From positions 620,001 through 684,000 of the forward strand of contig NZ_JAMTCI010000001.1 of assembly GCF_024171765.1 (NCBI RefSeq): a stretch of DNA of 64,000 nucleotides, in the 5' to 3' direction. The notes under the pieces are model-generated. The model was given only the letters and a program-made list of their open reading frames with translations. It ran no database searches and was not told the DNA's origin. Positions 28,528 through 36,818 of this stretch are shown here, piece after piece (position 1 is the first letter of the stretch; every line of letters starts with the position of its first letter). This stretch comes from Williamsia deligens. Lineage in GTDB: Bacteria > Actinomycetota > Actinomycetes > Mycobacteriales > Mycobacteriaceae. Both the position numbers and the translations under genes were made by a program.

Positions 28528-29448
28528 TCAGTCGGCGTCGACGGCCTTCTCCACCAGCGCCGCGAAGTCCGCCTCCCGTGCTGGCGCCGGCATCTCGTAG
28601 CCGTTGAGGGCACGCACCCGGGTGGCGAGCGTGACGCTGGAGATGAGCCAGACTCCGTCGGCCACGATCAGGTCGGCGACACGCAGCGGCCGGATCGCCG
28701 TCTCGAGACCCTCGCTCTCGGCCGCCGCGAACAGCGCCTGCTGCGTGGTGCCGGGCAGGACGCCGTTCTCGACCGGCGGCGTCGACAGGGTGTCCCCGTG
28801 CAGCGCGACCACCGTCGATCGGGGGCTCTCGAGGACCTGCCCCTCGCTCGAGACGTAGATGACGTCGTCGGCGCCCTGCGACGCGGCGTACCGCTGCGCG
28901 GCCATGTTGGTGGCGTAGCTCAGCGTCTTGGCGCCCAGCAGCTGCCACGGCGCGCGGGCGGCGAGGTCGACGGAGTACCCGCGGTCGAGGGTGATCACGC
29001 GTGTGCCCTCGGCCCGGACCGTGGCGACCTTCTCGGCGACAGGTCCGACCGTGAGATAGGCCGTCGCCTCGTTCGATTCGCGCGTGATCCCGGTCTCGGC
29101 TCGTTCGCGCGGTGCGGCCTGCCCGACGGGTGCGCTCTCCCGCCCGCGGGAGTAGACGATGCGCATCAGACCCTCGGTCGCGCGGCCGTTCTTCTCCGCC
29201 CACACACGCTGGCCCGTGGTGATCGCCGTCCGCCACCGCGCGAGGTCCGGCGCCGGGAGGTCAAGGGCCTCGGCGCTCTTCTCCAGCCGGGCGAGGTGTC
29301 GGCCCACGTTCCGCGCGCGTCCGTCCCGCACCAGGAGGGTCTCGAAGACACCGTCACCGCGGACGGCCGCGAGGTCGTCGGCGTGCAGGTAGGGGACGTC
29401 GGGATCGAGGACGGCGCCGTCGTGGGTCACCAGGATCGATTGCGACAT
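28528..29448 (-). CDS. Aminodeoxychorismate lyase-like PLP enzyme
   Basis: A 306-residue class IV aminotransferase-fold protein. The PLP lysine is in LLGAKTLSYATNMAAQR; the fold also shows GDGVFETLLVRDG near the start and SSEGQVLESPRSTVV. In folate synthesis this family (PabC) releases 4-aminobenzoate from aminodeoxychorismate; branched-chain or D-amino-acid aminotransferases are alternatives. Position equals Rv0812. ATG 29448 lies 7 nt after a TAGGGT -10 box, so it is likely leaderless. A folate-dependent protein is transcribed divergently. Confidence 0.82.
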   Translation of the reverse strand: MSQSILVTHDGAVLDPDVPYLHADDLAAVRGDGVFETLLVRDGRARNVGRHLARLEKSAEALDLPAPDLARWRTAITTGQRVWAEKNGRATEGLMRIVYSRGRESAPVGQAAPRERAETGITRESNEATAYLTVGPVAEKVATVRAEGTRVITLDRGYSVDLAARAPWQLLGAKTLSYATNMAAQRYAASQGADDVIYVSSEGQVLESPRSTVVALHGDTLSTPPVENGVLPGTTQQALFAAAESEGLETAIRPLRVADLIVADGVWLISSVTLATRVRALNGYEMPAPAREADFAALVEKAVDAD

Positions 29449-29485
29449 GGCGATCACCCTAGCGGGGGCCTCGTACGATGAACCC
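29449..29485. promoter_or_regulatory. Back-to-back leaderless promoters
   Basis: Only 37 bp separate two start codons pointing away from each other. Minus strand: TAGGGT (complement of 29456-29461) ends 7 nt before ATG 29448. Plus strand: TACGAT (29474-29479) ends 6 nt before GTG 29486. Each -35 region falls inside or next to the other promoter, so the two transcripts may compete. Confidence 0.65.
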
Positions 29486-30679
29486 GTGACCGACTCGATC
29501 GGAGAACCCGACGCCGACCAGCCCACGATCCGGCGACATCAGCGCGAAACCGGGGCCATCCCACCGCCCGACGACTCCCCCGACGCCGGTGTCGCCTGGC
29601 ATCACGGCGACCCGTTCGGGGAGCAACGCGCCGCGACCACGTCGGTGGTCGTCGTCGACCGGTCGCACCGGGGCGTGTTCGAGATCAGCGGCGACGAACG
29701 GCTCAGCTGGCTGCACACCATCTCCAGTCAGTTCGTCAGCAACCTGGCCGACCGGACGTCCGCGGAGAACCTCAGCCTCGATGTGAACGGACGGGTGGAG
29801 GACCACTTCGTCCTCACCGACATCGACGGGCTGACCGTGGTGGACACCGAACCGCAGCGCGCGCAGGCGTTGCTGACGTTCCTGCAGCGGATGGTGTTCT
29901 GGGCCAAGGCCGAACCGGTCGACCGCCCGGATCTGCGTGTCCTGACCGTCCTCGGTCCCGACGCCGTACGTGGACCTGTCGCCGAGCTGCTCGAGATGCC
30001 CGAGGGCGCTGCCGTGTACTCCGCGGGCCGCATCCCCGAGCTGCACCACGACGACGAGCCCTCGGGGTTCTGGCGCGTGATGCCCCCGATCGGCGAGCGC
30101 GGCGCCGATGGTGTCCCCACCGTGGCCCGGGTGGACGTCCTGGTCCCCGAGGCCCAGTTCGACCGCTGGTGGGACGCGATCGTCGACGCCGGTGCCCGCC
30201 CCGCCGGCACGTGGGCGCTGGAGGCGTTGCGCGCCGAGGCGCTCGAACCCCGCCTGGGCGTCGACACCGACGACCGCACGATCCCCCATGAGGTCGACTG
30301 GATCGGCGGACCCGACACCTACGGCGCGGTGCACCTGGAGAAGGGCTGCTACCGGGGCCAGGAGACCGTGGCACGCGTCCACAACCTCGGCAGCCCACCA
30401 CGACGGCTCGTCCTGCTCCAGATCGACGGCAGCGCCGACTCCCGTCCCGCCACCGGCGACCCGGTGACCGCCGGCGGGCGCACCGTCGGTCGGGTCGGGA
30501 CCGTCGTCGAACACTTCGAGTTCGGCCCCATCGCGCTGGCGCTGGTGAAGCGGTCGGTCGAGCCGGGCACGGAGCTGGAGGCCGGCGGCGCGGCGGTCGC
30601 CATCGACCCCGCATCGGTGCGCGCCGACGACCGCATCCGCGCGGGCCGCGCCGCCGTCGAGGGACTGCGGTCGCGATGA
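29486..30679 (+). CDS. ygfZ: YgfZ/GcvT-domain folate-binding protein
   Basis: 397 residues in the YgfZ family, which binds tetrahydrofolate and helps build or repair iron-sulfur clusters. The signature KGCYRGQE, with its redox Cys, is present at about residue 290; the N-terminal half has FEISGDERLSWLHTISSQ. GTG 29486 is chosen because a -10 box ends 6 nt before it and the upstream codons lie in the promoter. Position equals Rv0811c. It overlaps the next gene by 4 bp. Confidence 0.87.
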   Translation: MTDSIGEPDADQPTIRRHQRETGAIPPPDDSPDAGVAWHHGDPFGEQRAATTSVVVVDRSHRGVFEISGDERLSWLHTISSQFVSNLADRTSAENLSLDVNGRVEDHFVLTDIDGLTVVDTEPQRAQALLTFLQRMVFWAKAEPVDRPDLRVLTVLGPDAVRGPVAELLEMPEGAAVYSAGRIPELHHDDEPSGFWRVMPPIGERGADGVPTVARVDVLVPEAQFDRWWDAIVDAGARPAGTWALEALRAEALEPRLGVDTDDRTIPHEVDWIGGPDTYGAVHLEKGCYRGQETVARVHNLGSPPRRLVLLQIDGSADSRPATGDPVTAGGRTVGRVGTVVEHFEFGPIALALVKRSVEPGTELEAGGAAVAIDPASVRADDRIRAGRAAVEGLRSR

Positions 30680-31311
30680 CCGGTCGCGTCGTGGCGGTCT
30701 GTGCCGCCGATCGCGCCGTCGAGCTCGACCGCATCGGCGAGTCCGGGATCGGGAAGACCGAGATCACCGGCCGCGTCCGGATCACGACCGAGGGCGTCGC
30801 CGGCGACGTCATCGTCGACACCAAACACCACGGTGGTCGGGATCAGGCCGTCTACGCCTACAGCGAACGCGAGGCCCGGCGCTGGGCCGACGAGCTGGGC
30901 CGGTCGCTCCCCCACGGGTGGTTCGGCGAGAACCTGCGCATCGACGGGATGGACGTGACCGACGCCGTCATCGGCGAGCGGTGGCGGGTCGGGGACGTCG
31001 AACTCGAGGTGACCATCTTCCGGACGCCCTGCAAGACGTTCGCGGTCTGGGCCGAGGAACCGCGGTGGGTCGCCCGGTTCATGGACCGGGCCGACGTGGG
31101 CGCCTACCTGCGGGTTGTCTCCGAGGGAGAGATCGAGGCCGGTGACACGGTGACGGTCGTCGACCGCCCCGACCACGGGATCACGGTCCGCGCGCTGCTC
31201 ACCGGCGACGTCGACGACGCCGGGCTCGACCTGCTGACCACCGACCCCCGTTTCGCGGGCAAGGTGGCCCGCGAGGCGGGCAAGCTCCAGCGCCGCCGCG
31301 CCCGGGCCTGA
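30676..31311 (+). CDS. MOSC-domain protein (YiiM-like)
   Basis: A 211-residue MOSC-domain protein, a family that handles molybdenum-cofactor sulfur or N-hydroxylated compounds. The hallmark GGRDQAVYAYSEREARRWA (after KHH) and the catalytic-type Cys in FRTPCKTFAVW are visible. A C-terminal alpha-helical tail (from about 155) matches YiiM relatives. ATG overlaps the ygfZ stop (ATGA). It is not part of the corresponding M. tuberculosis segment, so it is an addition here. Confidence 0.82.
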   Translation: MTGRVVAVCAADRAVELDRIGESGIGKTEITGRVRITTEGVAGDVIVDTKHHGGRDQAVYAYSEREARRWADELGRSLPHGWFGENLRIDGMDVTDAVIGERWRVGDVELEVTIFRTPCKTFAVWAEEPRWVARFMDRADVGAYLRVVSEGEIEAGDTVTVVDRPDHGITVRALLTGDVDDAGLDLLTTDPRFAGKVAREAGKLQRRRARA

Positions 31312-31376
31312 CGGTCAGGACGCGACGCGTCCCGCCTCCCGATCGAGGCTGGTCCGCATATGCCCCCACTGCGCGC

Positions 31377-31444
31377 TAGACTGATGCACACGAACAAGAT
31401 TTGTTAACTCAGAGCGGGGCCGCCAATCTTGATTGGCCGCCCCG
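31377..31444 (+). promoter_or_regulatory. Structured leader of the DUF3073 gene
   Basis: -10 box TAGACT (31377-31382) would give a leader of about 80 nt. The leader holds AACAA-GAT-TTGTT (31393-31405) and then a long hairpin, 31415-31428 with 31431-31444, perfect except for one C-C mismatch. The hairpin ends 23 nt before the ATG and 7 nt before the G-rich ribosome site. It may be a regulatory 5' leader, or a terminator for the upstream operon. Confidence 0.5.
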
Positions 31445-31467
31445 TCATTGTGCGAGGGGGTCCCCCT

Positions 31468-31647
31468 ATGGGCCGCGGCAGAGCAAAAGCGAAGCAGACG
31501 AAGGTTGCTCGGGAGTTGAAGTACAGCTCCCCGAACATGGACCTCACCAGCCTGCAGCGGGAGCTGGCGAACGAACCAGAGCGCCCCTCCGACCGTCCGG
31601 ATCCCGCGGAGGTGTGGGCCGACGAGGACGAGTGGCGTCGAGCCTGA
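31468..31647 (+). CDS. DUF3073 small basic protein
   Basis: A 59-residue conserved actinobacterial protein. It begins MGRGRAKAKQTKVARELKY, the invariant basic start of the family, followed by SSPNMDL, and ends acidic. GAGGGGG precedes the ATG. Orthologous to Rv0810c, always next to purM in this order. The function is unknown; the basic N-terminus suggests nucleic-acid or ribosome contact. Confidence 0.88.
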   Translation: MGRGRAKAKQTKVARELKYSSPNMDLTSLQRELANEPERPSDRPDPAEVWADEDEWRRA

Positions 31648-31656
31648 TCGTCCACC

Positions 31657-31681
31657 TGTCACCACCGATCGGGCGGTGACA
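31657..31681. terminator. Weak hairpin between DUF3073 and purM
   Basis: TGTCACC (31657-31663) pairs with GGTGACA (31675-31681) across an 11-nt loop between convergent genes. Confidence 0.5.
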
Positions 31682-31687
31682 CGCAGC

Positions 31688-32791
31688 TCAGAACCGCGGG
31701 TGTTCGCCGATCAGTTCGGCGGCACCTGCGGAGTCGCGTCCCTCGTGCGACTTCTTCACCGTTCCCAGCACCCAACTGTCGATGTGTCGTGCCGTGAGCA
31801 CGGCCAGGGCGCGATCGGTGTCCTCCGGGGCCACGATGGCGACCATCCCGACGCCCATGTTGAACGTCCGCTCCATCTCGTGACGGTCCACGCGGCCACG
31901 CTGCGCGATCATCGCGAAGATGGGCGCCGGTGACCAGGTCCCCCGGTCCAGTTCCGCGTGCAGTCCGTCGGGGATGACGCGGGCGAGGTTCTCGGCCAGC
32001 CCACCGCCGGTGACGTGCGCGAACGTCCGGACGTCGGTCTCGGCGACCAGGGCAAGGCAGTCCTTGGCGTAGATCCGCGTGGGTTCGAGCATCTCCTCGC
32101 CCAGCGTGCGGCCGAACTCCTCGACGTGTCCGCCCAGGTCCATGTGTCCCCACTCGAGCAGGACCTTGCGGGCCAGTGAGTACCCGTTCGAGTGCAGACC
32201 TGACGAGCCCATGGCGATGATCACGTCGCCCGGGCGGACGCGGTCGGGCGAGAGGACGGAATCGGCCTCGACGACACCCACGCCGGTCGCCGACAGGTCG
32301 TAGTGCGACTGCTCCATCAGGCCGGGGTGCTCGGCGGTCTCGCCGCCGAGCAGCGCGCAGCCGGCCTCGACACACCCGTCGGCGATGCCCTTGACCAGCT
32401 CGGCGACGGTCTCCGGCACCACACGGCCGACGGCGATGTAGTCCTGGAGGAAGAGGGGCTCCGCGCCGCACACCACGAGGTCGTCGACGACCATCGCGAC
32501 GAGGTCGCGGCCGACGGTGTCGTGCTTGTCCATGGCCTGCGCGATGGCGAGCTTGGTGCCCACGCCGTCGGTGGAGGAGGCGAGCACCGGCTCCCTGTAG
32601 GTCCCACGCAGCGCGAACAGGCCGGCGAACCCGCCGAGACCACCGAGCACCTCCGGACGCGACGCCCGCTTGGCGTGCGGCTTGAACAGTGCGACGGCGC
32701 GGTCACCGGCGTCGATGTCGACGCCTGCCTGCGCGTAGGACGCTCGTGCGGTGGACGGGCCGTCGTCGTGCGCTGACTCCTGGTTCGACAC
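31688..32791 (-). CDS. purM: Phosphoribosylformylglycinamidine cyclo-ligase
   Basis: AIR synthetase, fifth step of purine synthesis: ATP-driven ring closure of FGAM to AIR. Family motifs LASSTDGVGTKLAIA, LLGGETAEHPG, SSGLHSNGYSL and the C-terminal FNMGVGMV are present. A GTG at 32800 is possible, but the -10 box TAGCGT (complement of 32799-32804) ends 7 nt before the second GTG at 32791, which suggests a leaderless start there (367 residues). It follows purF on the same strand after a 75-bp gap. Confidence 0.95.
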   Translation of the reverse strand: MSNQESAHDDGPSTARASYAQAGVDIDAGDRAVALFKPHAKRASRPEVLGGLGGFAGLFALRGTYREPVLASSTDGVGTKLAIAQAMDKHDTVGRDLVAMVVDDLVVCGAEPLFLQDYIAVGRVVPETVAELVKGIADGCVEAGCALLGGETAEHPGLMEQSHYDLSATGVGVVEADSVLSPDRVRPGDVIIAMGSSGLHSNGYSLARKVLLEWGHMDLGGHVEEFGRTLGEEMLEPTRIYAKDCLALVAETDVRTFAHVTGGGLAENLARVIPDGLHAELDRGTWSPAPIFAMIAQRGRVDRHEMERTFNMGVGMVAIVAPEDTDRALAVLTARHIDSWVLGTVKKSHEGRDSAGAAELIGEHPRF

Positions 32792-32866
32792 GCGGGTCAC
32801 GCTACCGGAGCAGTGGCCCCGAACCCGACTCGCGCCCGCGGCCGACGGCGCGGTGCACGTCGCGGA

Positions 32867-34447
32867 TCACGGACGACGCAGGGCGCTGACGTTGTCGTTG
32901 TGGGCGACGAGAGGGTCGTTCGCGGCGGTCGTCGACAGCATCGCCTCGAGCACCGCCTTGCCCATCGAGGTCTCCGTCGGGAGGTCGATGGGGTACTTGC
33001 CGTCGAAGCAGGCCGAGCACAGCTGATCCGACGGCTGGTCGGTGGCGGCGATCATCTCGTCGATGCTGATGTAACCGAGCGAGTCGGCGCCGATGGCCTG
33101 CCGGACACCCTCGACCATCCCCTGCTCGGACTCCATGCCGTTCGCGATGAGCTCCGCCGGCGAGGCGAAGTCGATGCCGTAGAAGCACGGCCACCGCACG
33201 GGACTGGACGCGATGCGGACGTGGATCTCGGCGGCGCCGGCCTCGCGCAGCATCCGGATCAGGGCGCGCTGGGTGTTGCCGCGGACGATCGAGTCGTCCA
33301 CGACGACGAGCCGCTTGCCGCGGATGACCTCCCGCAGCGGGTTCAGCTTGAGCCGGATGCCGAGCTGACGGATGGTCTGCGACGGCTGGATGAACGTGCG
33401 GCCGACGTAGGCGTTCTTCATCAGGCCCTGGCCGTAGGGGATGCCCGACTCCTGCGCGTAGCCGGTGGCCGCCGGTGTCCCCGACTCGGGTACGGGGATG
33501 ACCAGGTCGGCGTCGGTGGGGTGCTCCCGGGCCAGACGCCGCCCGATCTCCACCCGCGAGGAGTGCACCGAGCGCCCGTTGATGACGCTGTCCGGGCGGG
33601 CGAGGTAGACGTACTCGAAGACGCAGCCCTTCGGTGTGGGCTGGGCGAACCGTGAGCTGCGGACGCCGTCGGCGTCGATCGCGAGCAGCTCGCCCGGCTC
33701 GATCTCCCGGACGAACGACGCACCGACGATGTCGAGGGCGGCGGTCTCGGAGGCGACGACCCATCCGCGGTCGAGCCGACCCAGGCACAGGGGACGCACG
33801 CCATAGGGATCCCGGGCGGCGTACAGCGTGTGCTCGTCCATGAAGGTGAGGCAGAAGGCGCCGTCGAGGGTGGGCAGCAACTCCATGGCCGCCTGCTCGA
33901 TGGTGCTGTCGGCGGCGCCGTGCGCGAGGAGCGCACCGACGACGTCGGAGTCGGAGGTGGCGCCACCGTGGATCCGCGACGCCATCAGCCCCGCCTCCCG
34001 GGCGACCGACGCGAGATCGGCGGTGTTGACGAGGTTGCCGTTGTGGCCCAGCGCCACGCCGGTGCCGGCGGCGGTGGTGCGGAAGATCGGCTGTGAGTTC
34101 TCCCACGTCGTCGATCCGGTGGTGCTGTAGCGGCAGTGCCCGATGGCGACGTGACCCGGCATGGACGCCAGCGTCTGCTCGTCGAAGACCTGCGAGACCA
34201 GACCGAGGTCCTTGAACACGAGCACCTGGGAGCCGTCGCCGACGGCGATCCCGGCGGCCTCCTGGCCGCGGTGCTGCAGTGCGTACAGCCCGTAGTACGA
34301 GAGCTTCGCGACGTCCTCACCTGGGGCCCAGACGCCGAACACCCCGCATTCCTCACGGGGTTCGTTCTCGGGGACGTCGTCGGGTCGCGGCGCGGGCGGG
34401 TGCACGTCGGCGAGGAGGTTCGGGCTGTGGACGGACAGCTCGGTCAC
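32867..34447 (-). CDS. purF: Amidophosphoribosyltransferase
   Basis: A 526-residue first enzyme of purine synthesis, making phosphoribosylamine from PRPP and glutamine. A 33-residue propeptide precedes the catalytic Cys (EPREE-C34-GVFGVW), as in the Bacillus-type enzyme that carries a 4Fe-4S cluster; late cysteines (QLCSACFDGKYP) agree. The PRPP site is VVDDSIVRGNTQR. GTG 34447 has GGAGTG upstream, and TAAGCT near 34490 is a likely -10 box. Nucleotide feedback is the known control. Confidence 0.96.
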   Translation of the reverse strand: MTELSVHSPNLLADVHPPAPRPDDVPENEPREECGVFGVWAPGEDVAKLSYYGLYALQHRGQEAAGIAVGDGSQVLVFKDLGLVSQVFDEQTLASMPGHVAIGHCRYSTTGSTTWENSQPIFRTTAAGTGVALGHNGNLVNTADLASVAREAGLMASRIHGGATSDSDVVGALLAHGAADSTIEQAAMELLPTLDGAFCLTFMDEHTLYAARDPYGVRPLCLGRLDRGWVVASETAALDIVGASFVREIEPGELLAIDADGVRSSRFAQPTPKGCVFEYVYLARPDSVINGRSVHSSRVEIGRRLAREHPTDADLVIPVPESGTPAATGYAQESGIPYGQGLMKNAYVGRTFIQPSQTIRQLGIRLKLNPLREVIRGKRLVVVDDSIVRGNTQRALIRMLREAGAAEIHVRIASSPVRWPCFYGIDFASPAELIANGMESEQGMVEGVRQAIGADSLGYISIDEMIAATDQPSDQLCSACFDGKYPIDLPTETSMGKAVLEAMLSTTAANDPLVAHNDNVSALRRP

Positions 34448-34520
34448 GGGGCACTCCGATGCGGTGGGCGACGGTCGGACCTGCAGAGAAGCTTACGGGC
34501 CGACGTGCGGCGACGGCCAA

Positions 34521-34904
34521 TCAGACGCGCACGAGCGGCAGGTGGTTCCCGACCTCCGGGGCCCTGCTCCCCGATGCCGAGACCGTGGCGTCGGCGATCT
34601 CGTCGGTCAGCTCGGTGAGACCCGCGGCGAGCCGTAACCAGGTCCGGGGATCGGTCTCCACGACATTCGGGGGCGTCCCCCGGGTGTGTCGGGGGCCCTC
34701 GATGCACTGGACCGCCACGAACGGCGGCACCCGCACCTCCACCGACGACCCCGGCGCGATCTGCGCGAGGGTCCGGGCGGTCGTCCGGACGGCGAGGGCG
34801 AGAACCGGACGTGCCGGGGTCTCGTCGGTCTCGCCGCGGATCCAGGGGGCGACGGCGAGCACGGCGGCGCGCATCTCGGCGGGGTCGACGGGCTTCGCTG
34901 GCAT
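34521..34904 (-). CDS. Sterol-carrier-family protein (BSCP type)
   Basis: A 127-residue protein (MPAKPVDPAEMRAAVLAVAPW, VRVPPFVAVQCIEGPRHTRG) matching the bacterial sterol-carrier-like family; its ortholog Rv0807 sits beside purF. Nothing in the sequence shows lipid binding directly. It reads divergently from the amino-acid ABC genes. Confidence 0.75.
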   Translation of the reverse strand: MPAKPVDPAEMRAAVLAVAPWIRGETDETPARPVLALAVRTTARTLAQIAPGSSVEVRVPPFVAVQCIEGPRHTRGTPPNVVETDPRTWLRLAAGLTELTDEIADATVSASGSRAPEVGNHLPLVRV

Positions 34905-34934
34905 GACTCGATCATGGCAGCCGTTTCACGCACC

Positions 34935-34976
34935 GTGACCGGATCCGTTGTCGGCCGGGCCGGTCACTCCTAGCGT
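34935..34976 (+). promoter_or_regulatory. Promoter with inverted repeat ahead of the amino-acid ABC genes
   Basis: GTGACCGG (34935-34942) and CCGGTCAC (34960-34967) form an 8-bp inverted repeat with a 17-nt spacer, ending 3 bp before a -10 box TAGCGT (34971-34976). A regulator bound there would sit over the -35 region. The repeat may instead be a hairpin of no regulatory meaning. Confidence 0.45.
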
Positions 34977-35042
34977 CGCCACTTACCAACAGACGTGGTG
35001 CGAGATCGCCGCACCGTCTCCGGCGAGTGGAGCCCAGTCCCC

Positions 35043-35996
35043 GTGTCCAGCAGAACAGTTGCGCCCGCGCGCGTCGACGTCGAACCCGGCAGCACCCTCG
35101 ACGACATCGAGGGCCTGCCGATCGTCGGACGCCCGCACTACGGCCGATGGCTCGCCGTCCTGGTCGTGGCGGTGCTCCTCGCGCAGGTCGTCGCGGGTGC
35201 CGTCACCAACCCCCGATACGACTGGCCGACGTTCGCGTCGTACTTCTTCAGCACGACGATCCTGCAGGCGCTGTGGCTGACGATCTGGTTGACGCTCGCC
35301 GCCGCCGCCATCGGGTTCGCGGGCGGCATCGTGCTCGCCCTGATGCGCCAGTCACCCAATCCCGTTCTCAGCGGCGGCAGTTGGGCGTTCATCTGGCTGT
35401 TCCGCTCCATCCCGCTGATCGTGCAGATCCTGTTCTGGGGATTTCTCGGCGCGCTGTACACCCACCTCGGGTACGGCATCCCGTTCGGTCCGGTGTTCGC
35501 CGAGGTGGAGACGAAGAACCTCATCGCGCCCGTCACCGCGGCACTGATCGGCCTGTCGATCCACCAGGCCGCCTACGGTGCCGAGATCATCCGGGCGGGC
35601 CTGCTCTCGGTCGACGAGGGTCAGCGCGAAGCCGCTGCCGCGCTGGGGATCCCGGTACGTCGGCAGTTCACCCGCATCATCTTCCCGCAGGCGATGCGGA
35701 CGATCATCCCACCGGCCACCAACGAGGTCATCGGGCTGCTCAAGGGCACCTCGGCGGTCTTCATCCTCGCGATCCCCGACCTCTTCTACCAGGTGCAGGT
35801 GATCTACGGCCGCAACGGTCGCATCATCCCGCTGCTGCTCGTGGCGGTCGCCTGGTACGTCCTCCTCACCGGGCTGCTCTCGGTCGCCCAGTTCTACATC
35901 GAGCGGCGTTTCGCCCGCGGGGCCCACCGCGAGCTGCCGCCCACACCGCTGCAGCGACTGCGCGCGCAGCTCACCGGGCTGCGGGTGCGCGCATGA
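35043..35996 (+). CDS. Polar amino-acid ABC importer, permease
   Basis: About 317 residues, His/Glu/Gln-type permease. Motifs: FRSIPLIVQILFWGF, then the ATPase-docking loop YGAEIIRAGLLSVDEGQREAAAALG and the ending region PPATNEVIGLLKGTSAVF. The start is uncertain: GTG 35043 (VSSRTVAPARVD) gives a 40-residue cytoplasmic leader; GTGs at 34995 and 34998 are further in-frame options. It overlaps the ATPase gene. Located at the head of the sulfur island, cystine or another sulfur amino acid is a reasonable guess for substrate. Confidence 0.88.
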   Translation: MSSRTVAPARVDVEPGSTLDDIEGLPIVGRPHYGRWLAVLVVAVLLAQVVAGAVTNPRYDWPTFASYFFSTTILQALWLTIWLTLAAAAIGFAGGIVLALMRQSPNPVLSGGSWAFIWLFRSIPLIVQILFWGFLGALYTHLGYGIPFGPVFAEVETKNLIAPVTAALIGLSIHQAAYGAEIIRAGLLSVDEGQREAAAALGIPVRRQFTRIIFPQAMRTIIPPATNEVIGLLKGTSAVFILAIPDLFYQVQVIYGRNGRIIPLLLVAVAWYVLLTGLLSVAQFYIERRFARGAHRELPPTPLQRLRAQLTGLRVRA

Positions 35997-36760
35997 CCGC
36001 GCCGGTCGTCCTCGACGTCCGCGGCGTCGGGAAGTCCTTCGACGGGGTGCCCGCCCTGTCCGACGTCTCCCTGCAGGTCCGTCAGGGGGAGGTGGTCGCG
36101 ATCATCGGGCCGTCGGGGTCCGGCAAGTCCACACTGCTGCGGACCATCAACCACCTCCAGCCCCCCACCGAGGGATTCGTCACCGTCCACGGCGAGCTGA
36201 TCGGGCTCCGCCGCGGTCGCACCGCCTTGCACCGGTTGTCGGAGAACGAGATCCGCCGGCAACGCAGCCGGATCGGGTTCGTCTTCCAGAACTTCAACCT
36301 CTTCCCCCACCTCACCGCCCTGGAGAACGTCGCCGAGGCACCGGTCGGTGCCCGGGGGGTGGAGCGGGAGGTGGCACGCCGGGCCGCCGGGGAGTTCCTC
36401 GGCCGTGTGGGACTCGCCGACCGCGTCGGCGCCTATCCCCGTCAGCTGTCCGGCGGGCAACAGCAGCGCGTGGCCATCGCACGCGCGCTGGCGCTCGACC
36501 CCGAACTGATCCTGTTCGACGAGCCCACGTCGGCACTCGACCCCGAACTGGTCGACGAGGTCCTCGCCGTCATCGGCGACCTCGCCCGCGCCGGCAGGAC
36601 CCTCGTCATCGTCACCCACGAGATCGCCTTCGCCCGGCGCGTGGCCGACCGCATCGTGTTCATGGACTCGGGCCGCATCGTCGAGGAGGGCCCGCCCAGC
36701 CAGGTCCTCGGTGCCCCCCGCGAGGAGCGCACCCGCGCATTCCTCGACCGCGTGCTCTGA
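35993..36760 (+). CDS. Polar amino-acid ABC importer, ATPase
   Basis: 255 residues. Walker A GPSGSGKST, Q-loop FVFQNFNLFPHLTALENV, signature [15 protein letters not shown], Walker [17 protein letters not shown], switch VTHEIAFARRVAD. This is the GlnQ/HisP/ArtP class. The only amino-acid-type ATPase in the window, so it might also serve the fused binding protein/permease at 4324. ATG overlaps the permease stop. Confidence 0.92.
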   Translation: MTAPVVLDVRGVGKSFDGVPALSDVSLQVRQGEVVAIIGPSGSGKSTLLRTINHLQPPTEGFVTVHGELIGLRRGRTALHRLSENEIRRQRSRIGFVFQNFNLFPHLTALENVAEAPVGARGVEREVARRAAGEFLGRVGLADRVGAYPRQLSGGQQQRVAIARALALDPELILFDEPTSALDPELVDEVLAVIGDLARAGRTLVIVTHEIAFARRVADRIVFMDSGRIVEEGPPSQVLGAPREERTRAFLDRVL

Positions 36761-36818
36761 CACGCGTCGTCGCCCTCCCTGCTCCACACCACCTGTCACA
36801 GAACGGATCCGCCTCACC

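Noticed and set aside
31384-31407. A seven-codon frame (MHTNKIC) in the DUF3073 leader
   Set aside because: It begins one base after the -10 box, so it would not be on the transcript.
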